Shown piece by piece: positions 7,650 through 16,284 of a DNA stretch of 64,000 nucleotides. Both the position numbers and the translations under genes were made by a program. A model generated the notes under the pieces. It searched no databases. It worked only from the letters and a program-made list of their open reading frames with translations, and was not told the DNA's origin. The DNA lies in contig JAGOBA010000006.1 of NCBI GenBank assembly GCA_017983635.1, positions 124,478-188,477 on the forward strand, given 5' to 3'. Origin of the DNA: Alphaproteobacteria bacterium (GTDB lineage Bacteria; Pseudomonadota; Alphaproteobacteria; Micropepsales; Micropepsaceae). Each line of letters opens with the position of its first letter. The first letter of the stretch is position 1.

Positions 7650-8831
7650 ATGAGCGGCAACAAAGACGATCTCGACATGCAAGAAGCGGCGACGGCGCCT
7701 GAGGCGTCGGCGGACGCGACGCCGCCTGCCGCGGATGCCGCTGCGGCTGCGCCTGCGAACGGTGAAGCGCCGGCGGGCGGCGATGCCGAGGCCGATGCGG
7801 CAGCCTGGGAAGCGTCGCTCGGCGAGGGTGATGGTGCCGCGGCTGCCGAGGGCAGTTCCGAGCGCGTTTTGAACCAAGACGAGATCGACAATCTGCTTGG
7901 CTTTGACGGCGGCGGCGGCGGTGCCGACGAACGCACCGGTATCAAGGCGATCGTCAATTCCGCGCTGGTTTCGTACGAGCGCTTGCCGCTACTCGAGATC
8001 GTGTTCGACCGGCTTGTACGGTTGATGACGACGAGCTTGCGTAACTTCACGTCCGACAACGTCGAGGTCAGCCTGGACAACGTGTCGTCGGTGCGCTTTG
8101 GCGACTATTTGAATTCGATCCCGTTGCCTGCGATTTTGGCGGTGTTCCGGGCGGAAGAGCTGGACAACTACGGCCTGATGACGGTCGACTCGAACCTGAT
8201 CTATTCGATCGTGGACGTGCTTCTGGGTGGACGCCGTGGGACGGCTGCGATGCGCGTCGAAGGACGTCCCTATACGACGATCGAGCGCAGCCTCGTGCAG
8301 CGTATGCTCGAAGTCGTGCTGGCGGACCTGCAGGTTGCGTTCGAGCCGGTGTCGAAGGTTCGCTTTGGGTTGGATCGCATCGAGATCAATCCGCGCTTCG
8401 CGGCGATCGCGCGGCCGGCGAATGCGGCCGTGCTGGTGAAGCTGCGCGTCGACATGGAAGATCGTGGCGGGCGCGTCGAGCTGCTGTTGCCGTACGCGAC
8501 GCTGGAGCCGATCCGCGAGCTGCTGCTGCAGATGTTCATGGGCGAAAAGTTCGGCCGCGACTCGATTTGGGAAGGCCACTTGGCGACCGAGCTCTGGCGT
8601 ACGAATGTCGATCTTGAAGCCGTGCTCGACGAGATGCCGATGACGCTTAACGATGTCATGAACCTTGAGGTCGGGCAGACGTTGATGCTGAACGTCGGGC
8701 CGGAGGCGCCGATCGAGTTGCGCTGCGGCGGCGTCGGCTTGTTCGCCGGCCGCATGGGCCGCGTCGGTCATCAGGTTTCGGTTCGCGTGGAAAACGCAAT
8801 GCAACGGCGCCAAGCGCCGACGGGGGCGTAA
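7650..8831 (+). CDS. fliM: Flagellar motor switch protein FliM
   Basis: FliM is the middle C-ring protein that binds CheY-P and FliG. The 393-residue product contains the CheY-binding motif LNQDEIDNLLGF at 74-85, the central CheC-like domain with GGRRGTAAMRVEGRPYTTIE, and the FliN-like C-terminal domain ending in a basic tail. The EIDNLL motif is pushed inward by a 70-residue acidic, Ala-rich N-terminal extension. Enterobacterial FliM has this motif almost at the N-terminus. Confidence 0.96.
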   Translation: MSGNKDDLDMQEAATAPEASADATPPAADAAAAAPANGEAPAGGDAEADAAAWEASLGEGDGAAAAEGSSERVLNQDEIDNLLGFDGGGGGADERTGIKAIVNSALVSYERLPLLEIVFDRLVRLMTTSLRNFTSDNVEVSLDNVSSVRFGDYLNSIPLPAILAVFRAEELDNYGLMTVDSNLIYSIVDVLLGGRRGTAAMRVEGRPYTTIERSLVQRMLEVVLADLQVAFEPVSKVRFGLDRIEINPRFAAIARPANAAVLVKLRVDMEDRGGRVELLLPYATLEPIRELLLQMFMGEKFGRDSIWEGHLATELWRTNVDLEAVLDEMPMTLNDVMNLEVGQTLMLNVGPEAPIELRCGGVGLFAGRMGRVGHQVSVRVENAMQRRQAPTGA

Positions 8832-8834
8832 CAG

Positions 8835-9215
8835 GTGGATAGCACGCTGATTATCAATGGGGTCGTGATCGCACTTTTGGCGGCGACGATTTTCTATGCG
8901 TTCCGGCTGGAGCGCAAGCTTGAAGCGATGCGCAGTGCGCAAGCCGCGTTCGGCGACATCGTCCGGGAGCTGAATAGGGCGACTGCGCGCGCGGAGGCCG
9001 GCATTCAGGGTTTGCGCGCCACGGCGGAGACGTCCGGCCATTCACTGGACGACAAGATCAAGCGGGCGCGCAGCGTCTGTGACGAGTTGGGCATTCTGGT
9101 GCAGGCGGGGCAGCGGCTCGGCCAGCGCATCGAAACGATGCGTCCGGCGGGACCGGTGCGCACGCAATCGAATCCGGCCGGTGAGGCGCTTCGCGCACTC
9201 GGCGGTCTGCGGTAA
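8835..9215 (+). CDS. DUF6468-like single-pass membrane protein
   Basis: The 126-residue protein starts with a GTG (MDSTLIINGVVIALLAATIFYAF), has one N-terminal membrane helix at about 5-24, then a predicted coiled-coil cytoplasmic part (RKLEAMRSAQAAFGDIVRELNRATARAEAGIQGL) and a Gly/Pro-rich tail. It lies 3 bp after fliM and before motE. Small coiled-coil proteins of this kind, annotated DUF6468, occur at this position in alphaproteobacteria. In Caulobacter the flagellar positioning protein PflI is encoded in the same neighbourhood, but homology to PflI is not shown here. Confidence 0.6.
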   Translation: MDSTLIINGVVIALLAATIFYAFRLERKLEAMRSAQAAFGDIVRELNRATARAEAGIQGLRATAETSGHSLDDKIKRARSVCDELGILVQAGQRLGQRIETMRPAGPVRTQSNPAGEALRALGGLR

Positions 9216-9229
9216 AGGAACGAACTCAC

Positions 9230-10042
9230 ATGTCTTCGCGCGTACGTTTGCTTCCGGCGCTGATCGGCGCAGCCGGGGTGTTGATGGTTTTGCGGCTCGG
9301 CGCGATGGCGTCGGCGGCCGAAGAGGCGAAGCCTGCCGAGGGGGCGGAGCCGCATGCGGCGGAGACGCACGCAGCGGAACCGGCAGCCGAGGCGGCCGAA
9401 GCGCACGCGGAGGCCCCAACAGAGACAAAGACAGCAGATGCGACGCCGACGGCGGTTGCTGCGCCGGAGCCTGCAACGAGCGGGATCGCGCAGGCTCAAA
9501 CGAAGGGCGAGGCGCAGGTGCTTGAGAATTTGAGCGAACGACGCGCGGCGCTTGACGCGCGCGAACGCGACTTGTCGATGCGGGAGCAGCTGCTTGATGT
9601 GACCGAGAAGCGGGTCACGCAGCGGGTCGCGGAACTGAAAGATCTAGAGGCCCGGTTGAACGCGTTGCTGACGCAGCGCGACGAGCAGGAAGAGGTTCAG
9701 TTGACCTCGCTCGTGAAGACCTATGAGAACATGAAGCCGACGGATGCGGCGAAGATCTTCAACAAGCTCGACCGCGGTGTGCTTCTGAGCGTTGCGTCCC
9801 GTATGAAGCCGGCGAAGATCGGCGCGGTGATGGCGGCGATGGAACCGGCACGGGCACAGGAGCTGACGGTGATGCTGGCGAAGCGCATGTCGGTCGGCAA
9901 ACCTGTCGCTGCTGCCAACCCGGCACCTGCACCGGTTCCGGTCGCTGCGCCGGCGCCGGTTGAGGCACCGGTGACGGCACCGACCGAACAGCCGCAGGCG
10001 GCGGCGCCGCCGGCCGCTCCGGCTGAGGCACCACACGGCTGA
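9230..10042 (+). CDS. motE: MotE-like flagellar protein (MgtE N-domain)
   Basis: The 270-residue protein has a signal/anchor segment (VRLLPALIGAAGVLMVLRLGAMASA), a long Ala/Glu-rich low-complexity stretch to about residue 90, a coiled coil (about 95-150) and a MgtE-N/FliG-like helical domain (about 155-225) with PTDAAKIFNKLDRGVLLSVASRMKP-type sequence. It ends in an Ala/Pro repeat tail. In rhizobia MotE is a periplasmic chaperone for MotC; here the context is the fliL-fliM operon. The name follows this architecture and position. Confidence 0.75.
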   Translation: MSSRVRLLPALIGAAGVLMVLRLGAMASAAEEAKPAEGAEPHAAETHAAEPAAEAAEAHAEAPTETKTADATPTAVAAPEPATSGIAQAQTKGEAQVLENLSERRAALDARERDLSMREQLLDVTEKRVTQRVAELKDLEARLNALLTQRDEQEEVQLTSLVKTYENMKPTDAAKIFNKLDRGVLLSVASRMKPAKIGAVMAAMEPARAQELTVMLAKRMSVGKPVAAANPAPAPVPVAAPAPVEAPVTAPTEQPQAAAPPAAPAEAPHG

Positions 10043-10045
10043 TCC

Positions 10046-10060
10046 TTAACGCGGGTTTAA
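10046..10060 (+). promoter_or_regulatory. CtrA-type box TTAA-N7-TTAA
   Basis: TTAACGCGGGTTTAA is an exact TTAA-N7-TTAA match, followed by CC as in the extended TTAACC form. It lies 4 bases after the motE-like stop and about 50 bases before the TPR gene. CtrA controls early flagellar and cell-cycle genes in Caulobacter and motility genes in other alphaproteobacteria. A separate CtrA-controlled promoter for the TPR gene is inferred. Confidence 0.55.
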
Positions 10061-10108
10061 CCGCGGTTTCGCTAGGGTCGGCCGCTTGGGTTCGGCTTGG
10101 TTCTCCAC

Positions 10109-13100
10109 GTGTCGTTGCGTAGTTCACTCACGTTTGTCCTGACGACGGCTTTGGCGGCGAGCGCCCTGGCCGAGGACGCACTGCGCGCGAAGGTGAGCGC
10201 GAGCACGCAAGGCGGCTACGCGCGGTTGCTGTTCGATTGGCCGGAGCAGGCGACGGGTTCGGCGGAACTCAGCAGCGGCGTTCTGGTCATCAGTTTCGAT
10301 AAGAGTTTTCCGGCCGACGTCGATGCGCTGTCGCGCACGCTTGAGCCGTACGCCGCGTTGGTGCGCGCCGATCCTGATGGACGGGCGTTGCGCATCGCGC
10401 TCAAAGGGCCGGTGCGGTTGAAGTCGGCGGTTGTCGGCTCGCGCTATGCGTTCGATCTCATTCCGCCCTCGTTCAGCGGCGATCCGCCGCCGCCGGCTCC
10501 ACCGGCGAACATCGTGCAAGGGCCGCCGACGCTGACCGTGCGCGCGACGGAGCGCGAGCAGGTCACGCGGCTGCAGTTGGATTTTCCGGGCAAGGCCGCT
10601 TACACCGCGAAGCTTGAGGGTGGGAAGCTGCGGGTGACATTCGCGAAGGATGCGCGGGTCGATCTGAAGCGTTTTACCGAGGCGCCGCCTTCGTGGGTTC
10701 GCGGTGCGCGCTCGTTCTCGGCGGGTGGCAAGCTCACCGTCGAATTCGACGTCGATGCCGAGGCCGATTTTCGCGATGCGAGCACCGGCGATCGCGTCGT
10801 TCTCGAGCTCAGCAATCCAAAGTCTGACGCGCAGGTGATCGTGACGCCCGGCGCGCCGAAGGTGCTGATTCCGCAGACGGTTGCGGAAGAGGTCGCGCCG
10901 CCACCGCCGAAGATCGTGGCCGAGACGATTTCGTTCGCGCTGCCGCCGCGTAAGTCGGCGACGGCTGCGGCGATGCCCGCGCCGGTCTTGCCGCCGGCGG
11001 TGGATCAGAAGTTACAACCGACGCCGGTCGCCTATAGCGACGCGGCGGCGGTGCATGCGGCGGGCGTAGCGCCGCCGGTCGATGACGAACCGATTGTGTC
11101 GGCGGATCCAAGTCCGTTGCCGCCGACGTTGCGGCTTGGCCAGTCGGACCTGGGCGCTGCGCTTGCGCCGGCGCCGACGATTGCCCCGGCAACGCCGGGT
11201 CAGGCGCGGGCCGAGATCTACGGGTCGATGGTGCGGATCGAGTTGCCGTACACGAAGCTTCCGCCGGCCGCTGTGTTCCGCCGCGGGCTGGCGATTTGGG
11301 TTGTGGTGGCGACGGCTGAAGGCATGGATTTGAGTGCGCTTGGTCAGTTGCCGAACTCACCGCTGCGCGTGTTGTCGGCGCCGACGCAAGTGACATCCGG
11401 GGTCACGGCGTTCCGTTTGGAAGCGCCGGGGTCGATGACGGTGAGTGCGGCGGCGGCCGGCAATAGCTGGGTGCTCGCTGTCGGCAATACGGTTCCCGAT
11501 GTGCCGGCGCAGTTGCAGCTTGTGCGGCAGACGGTCGGGCCGAAGACGCAGCTGCGCGCCTTCCTGCCGGGGATCACGCAAGTCGTTTGGATCAAAGATC
11601 CGCAGGCCGAAGACCGGATCGCGGTGGTGCTGAGTTATGCGCCAGCGCGGGGTCTGGCGAGCGGGCGCAGTTTTGTCGAGTTCGCAGCGCTGCCGTCGCA
11701 ACAAGGTCTGGCCGTGCAAGCGGTGGCGGACGATCTCAGCGTCGCTGTCGAAGGCAGCGAGGCGGTGATCACGCGGCCCGTGGGTCTTAGCATTTCCGAT
11801 GCGGCGGTGGCGAAGGCATCGACCACGTGGGTGCCGGTGACGACCGGCGGCGAGAGCCCGGCGTTCGTCGACTTCGTCGCGTGGGGCAAGCCGGTGGCGG
11901 AGACACGCGCGGAGGCGGTGCGCAAGTTGATGCGGCTTTCGTCAGAAAGCCCGGGCGGTATGAGCCCGCCGCGCATGACGTTGGCACGTTACTACATCGC
12001 CGAGGGGTTTGCAGCCGAAGCGCTCGGCGTGCTCGCCAACATCGCGCGCGAAGACCGCACTTCGGAGGCCAATCCACAGTTCCGCGTCGCGCGCGCGGTC
12101 GCGAATATTCAGATGGGCCGTTATCGCGATGCGCTGACCGAACTCAGCATGGAATCGCTCGGCAACGATCCACATGCCGCGATGTGGCGCGGGCTTGCTG
12201 CGGCCGGTGCGCGCGACTGGCGTACGGCGCGCAGTAGCTTGATGGCCGCGCTTCGGATCGTGAACAGGTATCCGCCGAAGTGGGAGGGGCGCGCGCGCGT
12301 CGATCTCGCCAAGGCGGCGCTTGCGTTGAACGAACCAGCGAGCGCGATGCAGGCGCTGGCCGGCATGCCGCGTCATGCGTTGCCCGCGGACGTTATGGGA
12401 GATGCGACTGTCGTGCGCGCAGCGTTGGAAGTGGTTGCGGGTAAGCTGGATGCGGCGATCGCGCTCTACGATCAAGCGGCGGCGTCGCCCTACAAGCCGG
12501 CAGCGGCGAGGGCGAAGCTTGAAGGAACGGTGCTGAAGGCGGCCAAGGGGAAGCTCGGGCCTGCCGAGGCAATCGATGCGCTAGAGCGGCTACGCTTTCA
12601 ATGGCGTGGCGACGATATCGAGCTCGAGACTCTGAGGCAGCTCGGCAAGCTCTATGTCGAGAACAATCGCATTCGCGACGGTTTGAACACGATGCGGCTG
12701 GCGGTGCGGCACTTCTCGACGACGGACGATGCGCGCGCTACGGCGACGCAGATGGCGAAGATTTTCGAAAGCCTGTTTCTGGAAGGTAAGGCCGACAATC
12801 TGCCGCCGGTGCAGGCGCTGGCCTTGTTCTATGACTTCCGCGAGTTGACGCCCGCGGGCGCGCAGGGTGACGAGATGATCCGGCGGCTGGCGGAGCGGCT
12901 GGTCACGGTCGATCTGTTGCCACAGGCGGCGGAGTTGTTGCAGCACCAGGTCGACAATCGTTTGGACGGCATCGCGAAGGCCTCCGTCGCGACAAAGTTG
13001 GCACTGATTTACTTGCTCGATCGCAAGGCCGAGAAGGCACTCGCCGTCATTCGCACAACGAAACAGACGCGATTGCCGGACGATCTGATTGGGCAGCGCA

Positions 13101-13579
13101 ATCTGATCGAGGCGCGCGCGCTCGCCGACCTCAAGATGTACGACGCGGCGCTCGATACGATTGCGGCCGACTTGTCGCCGGAAGGCGAACGGCTGCGCGC
13201 GGATGTGCTGTGGGATGCGCAGCGTTGGGGCGATGCGGCGGCGCGGGCGGAGGAGTTGCTGGCCGCGCGCTATCAGGATTTGACGCCGCTCAACGAAATC
13301 GAGCGCAGCGATTTGATGCGAGCGACCGTTGCCTATTCGCTGGCCGGCGACGCGATGTCGGTCGAACGGCTGCGCACGCGCTTTGGGCCAAAGATGTCGC
13401 AATCGCCAGACGCGAAAGCGTTCACGCTGCTCACGCAATCGCCGGACGTCACCGACGACGACTACAAGAATGTGGTGAAGCGTGTGGCGTCGGTGGACAC
13501 GCTGGATGCGTTCCTGGCGGAGTTCAAGTCGAAGCACAGCGCGACGCCGGCGGCAGCTCCGGCGCCGACGACACATTAA
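10109..13579 (+). CDS. Large secreted TPR-repeat protein of flagellar locus
   Basis: This is a protein of about 1156 residues with an N-terminal signal peptide (SLRSSLTFVLTTALAASALA), beta-rich AMIN-like segments (about 25-260) and Ala/Pro-rich linkers. A C-terminal solenoid of TPR-like helices runs from about residue 600 to the end (for example YYIAEGFAAEALGVLANIA and RYRDALTELSMESL). Secreted TPR proteins of this size follow fliL-fliM in several alphaproteobacteria. A role in cell-envelope assembly of the flagellum or its placement is inferred only. The GTG at 10109 is chosen; a TTG at 10097 is an alternative. No enzyme motif was seen. Confidence 0.75.
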   Translation: MSLRSSLTFVLTTALAASALAEDALRAKVSASTQGGYARLLFDWPEQATGSAELSSGVLVISFDKSFPADVDALSRTLEPYAALVRADPDGRALRIALKGPVRLKSAVVGSRYAFDLIPPSFSGDPPPPAPPANIVQGPPTLTVRATEREQVTRLQLDFPGKAAYTAKLEGGKLRVTFAKDARVDLKRFTEAPPSWVRGARSFSAGGKLTVEFDVDAEADFRDASTGDRVVLELSNPKSDAQVIVTPGAPKVLIPQTVAEEVAPPPPKIVAETISFALPPRKSATAAAMPAPVLPPAVDQKLQPTPVAYSDAAAVHAAGVAPPVDDEPIVSADPSPLPPTLRLGQSDLGAALAPAPTIAPATPGQARAEIYGSMVRIELPYTKLPPAAVFRRGLAIWVVVATAEGMDLSALGQLPNSPLRVLSAPTQVTSGVTAFRLEAPGSMTVSAAAAGNSWVLAVGNTVPDVPAQLQLVRQTVGPKTQLRAFLPGITQVVWIKDPQAEDRIAVVLSYAPARGLASGRSFVEFAALPSQQGLAVQAVADDLSVAVEGSEAVITRPVGLSISDAAVAKASTTWVPVTTGGESPAFVDFVAWGKPVAETRAEAVRKLMRLSSESPGGMSPPRMTLARYYIAEGFAAEALGVLANIAREDRTSEANPQFRVARAVANIQMGRYRDALTELSMESLGNDPHAAMWRGLAAAGARDWRTARSSLMAALRIVNRYPPKWEGRARVDLAKAALALNEPASAMQALAGMPRHALPADVMGDATVVRAALEVVAGKLDAAIALYDQAAASPYKPAAARAKLEGTVLKAAKGKLGPAEAIDALERLRFQWRGDDIELETLRQLGKLYVENNRIRDGLNTMRLAVRHFSTTDDARATATQMAKIFESLFLEGKADNLPPVQALALFYDFRELTPAGAQGDEMIRRLAERLVTVDLLPQAAELLQHQVDNRLDGIAKASVATKLALIYLLDRKAEKALAVIRTTKQTRLPDDLIGQRNLIEARALADLKMYDAALDTIAADLSPEGERLRADVLWDAQRWGDAAARAEELLAARYQDLTPLNEIERSDLMRATVAYSLAGDAMSVERLRTRFGPKMSQSPDAKAFTLLTQSPDVTDDDYKNVVKRVASVDTLDAFLAEFKSKHSATPAAAPAPTTH

Positions 13580-14448
13580 GTCTGCTGAAAGTCCAATCCC
13601 AAATCCAAGCACTTGGCCGAGTGCGTGATCGCGCCTGAGGAAATCAGGTCGACGCCCGTCGCTGCGATGGCGGCGATGGTATCGGCGGTGACGTTGCCGG
13701 AGGCTTCGAGGGTGGCGCGGCCTGCCGTGCGTTTGACCGCTTCACGCAGGGTGTCGGGCTTCATGTTGTCGAGAAGGATGGCGTTCGCGCCCAGTTCTAG
13801 GGCTTTGTCGAGTTGCTCGAGGCTGTCGACTTCGACTTCGACGTGGACCATATGGCCGGCGTGGGCGCGCGCGGCCTTGATCGCGTTTGCGATGCCACCG
13901 GCGGCGACAATGTGATTGTCTTTAATCAAGATTCCATCGTCTAGGCCGAAGCGGTGGTTGTGACCGTCGCCGCAGCGTACGGCGTATTTCTGGATCGCGC
14001 GCAGGCCTGGCGTTGTTTTGCGTGTGCAGACGACACGTGCTTTCGTGCCTTCGCAGAGTTTTACGAGCTTAGCGGTCGCAGTTGCGACGCCGGAGAGGGG
14101 CCCCAAGAAGTTCAGCGCTACGCGTTCGCCGGTGAGGATAGGCCTCGCGGGGCCGTCGACGATCGCGATCGTGTCGCCACGGGCGACGTCGGCGCCGTCG
14201 CCGGCGCGGACGGTCACCTTGATCGTGGGGTCCATCAAGCGGAATGCGGTCAGTGCGAAGTCGAGGCCGGCGATGCGGCCGGGCTCGCGCGCGGCGATCA
14301 CGGCGTGCGCGGTGGCCGCCGGCGGGATCGTTGCCTGTGTCGTGAGGTCGCCGGCGCGGCCGAAGTCTTCGAGCAGGGCCGCGCGCACGGCCGGCTCAAT
14401 AATGAGCGGCGATAACGGTTCGACGGCGATGGCCGGCTTGATGCTCAT
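13576..14448 (-). CDS. nadC: Nicotinate-nucleotide pyrophosphorylase (carboxylating)
   Basis: NadC turns quinolinate and PRPP into nicotinate mononucleotide, the third step of de novo NAD synthesis. The 290-residue product has the full family core: RARVVCTRKTTPGLRAIQKYAVRCGDGHNHRFGLDD, then IKDNHI and the barrel strands VEVEVDSLEQ and ILLDNM. Its ATG overlaps the nadB stop (ATGA). Its stop codon shares a TTAA with the stop of the convergent TPR gene. Confidence 0.97.
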   Translation of the reverse strand: MSIKPAIAVEPLSPLIIEPAVRAALLEDFGRAGDLTTQATIPPAATAHAVIAAREPGRIAGLDFALTAFRLMDPTIKVTVRAGDGADVARGDTIAIVDGPARPILTGERVALNFLGPLSGVATATAKLVKLCEGTKARVVCTRKTTPGLRAIQKYAVRCGDGHNHRFGLDDGILIKDNHIVAAGGIANAIKAARAHAGHMVHVEVEVDSLEQLDKALELGANAILLDNMKPDTLREAVKRTAGRATLEASGNVTADTIAAIAATGVDLISSGAITHSAKCLDLGLDFQQT

Positions 14449-16046
14449 CGGACTGCCTGCAGGCCGCTGCCCAGTTTCGTGTCGCGCACCGCGAGGGCCA
14501 TGGTGGCCCGGATCTCGGCCAAGGTGACGAACGTGCGTTTCGCTTGTGCAGGGTCGGCCTTCGGGTAGTCGCTGCGGAAGTGGCCGCCGCGGCTTTCGGT
14601 GCGGTTGAGCGCTGCGCCGGCGATGAGGCTTGCGGTCGCGGTCATGTTGCGCATGTCAGGATCGGCGGCGTTCGATTTTTCAAGTTGGTCGATGACGGCG
14701 AGCGCTGCGATCAGGTCGCCGGCATTGCGTTCGAGGCCGACGTTCATGGTCATCGTTTTGCGCAGGGTGGTGACGGCCGGGCCGTTCGGCATTCCGCCGC
14801 TTGTTGGTGTTTGGTGATCGGGTTTCGGGTTTTGGTGGCGGTGCGCGATGCGTTCGACGTCGCGTGCTGCGCGCGAGCCGAAGACGATGGCTTCGAGCAG
14901 TGAGTTCGAGGCGAGGCGGTTGGCGCCGTGCGCGCCGGTGGAGGCGCACTCGCCGATCGCCCAGAGGCCGTCGAGGCTTGTGCGCGCGTTGTCGTCCACG
15001 GCGATGCCGCCCATGTGGTAGTGCGCTGCCGGCGAGACGGGGATGAGGTCGGTGCGCGGGTCAAAGCCGGCGGAGCGGCAGGTTTCGAACACGGTTGGGA
15101 AGGCATCCGGGAAGCGTGCGCCGATCGCTTGGCGCGCATCGAGGAAGGCTTTCCGGCCGGCTTTGATCTCGCGGAAGATGCCCCGGGCGACGACATCGCG
15201 CGGGGCGAGTTCGGCGTCCTTGTGGGCCGCAGCCATGAAGCGTTCGCCGCGGTCGTTGAGGAGGATGGCGCCTTCGCCGCGCAATGCTTCCGTGGCCAGT
15301 GGCGCGGGGTCGCGGCCGATCGCGAAGGCCGTCGGGTGGAACTGCACGAACTCCGGATCGGCGATCGTGGCGCCGGCGCGGGCCGCCATGCCGAGACCTT
15401 GGCCGCGCGCCTGCGGCGGGTTCGTGGTCACTTCGTAGAGACCGCCGACGCCGCCGAGTGCGAAGATCGTTGCGTCTGCACGGATCAGCACGGGTGAAGA
15501 TTTGTCGCTGAGCGCGTGGGCGTAGACGCCGACGACGCGACCGTTCTGCGTCGCGAGGTCGAAGGCGACAAGACCTTCGATGACGCGGATGCGCGGCTCG
15601 TTCTTCACCGCCTTGATCAGCGCCGCCATGATTTCGGCGCCGGCGCGGTCGCCGGTGACGCGGACGATGCGGTTCTTGCCGTGAGCTGCTTCGCGGCCGA
15701 GGACGAAGTTGCCTTTGGCGTCGCGGTCGAACGGCACGCCGAGGCGGGCGAGGTCGTCGATGCGCGAAGCCGCTTCGGTGGCGATGAGGCGCGCGATGCG
15801 GGGATCGACGGTGCCGGCACCGGCCGCTTCGGTGTCGCGGGCGTGGAGTTCGGGAGAGTCGTCAGGGCCTAACGCGGCGGCGATACCACCTTGCGCCCAG
15901 GTCGACGACGCGCCGGAGCCAAGCGAGGCGGCGGCCAGAACGGTGACGGGGCCTTTGATCTTCAGCGCCGTGAAGAGGCCAGCCAGGCCCGCGCCCACGA
16001 TGAGCACGCCGCCGGAGTCGATGACGTTGTCGGAGCGTCGGGTCAT
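14445..16046 (-). CDS. nadB: L-aspartate oxidase
   Basis: NadB oxidises L-aspartate to iminoaspartate with FAD. The 533-residue protein has the N-terminal dinucleotide motif VGAGLAGLFTALK (about 15-27), the SGASSTWAQGGIAAAL segment, the HPTAF motif and the substrate-domain motif AAHYHMGGIAVDDNARTSLDGLWAIGE. Near the C-terminus lies ESRGGHFRSDYP, conserved in the succinate dehydrogenase/fumarate reductase family. It is coupled to nadC downstream and separated from nadA by a repeat element. Confidence 0.97.
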   Translation of the reverse strand: MTRRSDNVIDSGGVLIVGAGLAGLFTALKIKGPVTVLAAASLGSGASSTWAQGGIAAALGPDDSPELHARDTEAAGAGTVDPRIARLIATEAASRIDDLARLGVPFDRDAKGNFVLGREAAHGKNRIVRVTGDRAGAEIMAALIKAVKNEPRIRVIEGLVAFDLATQNGRVVGVYAHALSDKSSPVLIRADATIFALGGVGGLYEVTTNPPQARGQGLGMAARAGATIADPEFVQFHPTAFAIGRDPAPLATEALRGEGAILLNDRGERFMAAAHKDAELAPRDVVARGIFREIKAGRKAFLDARQAIGARFPDAFPTVFETCRSAGFDPRTDLIPVSPAAHYHMGGIAVDDNARTSLDGLWAIGECASTGAHGANRLASNSLLEAIVFGSRAARDVERIAHRHQNPKPDHQTPTSGGMPNGPAVTTLRKTMTMNVGLERNAGDLIAALAVIDQLEKSNAADPDMRNMTATASLIAGAALNRTESRGGHFRSDYPKADPAQAKRTFVTLAEIRATMALAVRDTKLGSGLQAVR

Positions 16047-16084
16047 GCGTTGCTCCCGCTGATGATGGGCTGCAAGAAAGAGAT

Positions 16085-16266
16085 TGAACCGCCAAGAGCG
16101 CCAGGCGCCAAGGGAATGGCTTTGGCGCGAAGCGCCTGTTCACCGTTTGAATGGCGCCTGCGGCGCCGGGCGGCCTCGACTTGGCGTCTCGGCGTCTCGG
16201 CGTGAAACGTTGCGGCGTTTCCAGCGCAGCGCGGGTGATCGCCACGCAGAGCATCTTGGCGGTTCA
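16085..16266. repeat. Repeat element between nadA and nadB
   Basis: This 182-bp stretch is bounded by perfect 13-bp inverted repeats, TGAACCGCCAAGA (16085-16097) and TCTTGGCGGTTCA (16254-16266). Inside are GCGCCAA/TTGGCGC and a minus-strand copy of the TTTCACGCC.AGACGCC.AG motif (16181-16207) also seen at 3487-3506. It has no credible gene and looks like an intergenic repeat or small mobile unit lodged in the nad operon. Confidence 0.7.
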
Positions 16267-16284
16267 CATTTCTTGCGCCGTGCA

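Noticed and set aside
7012-9041. Long minus-strand frames over fliL and fliM
   Set aside because: They are antisense to clear flagellar genes and show no family signature or conserved start.
14000-15500. Several long plus-strand frames over nadC and nadB
   Set aside because: They are GC-rich shadows of well-recognised minus-strand genes, with arginine- or glycine-rich compositions and no family match.
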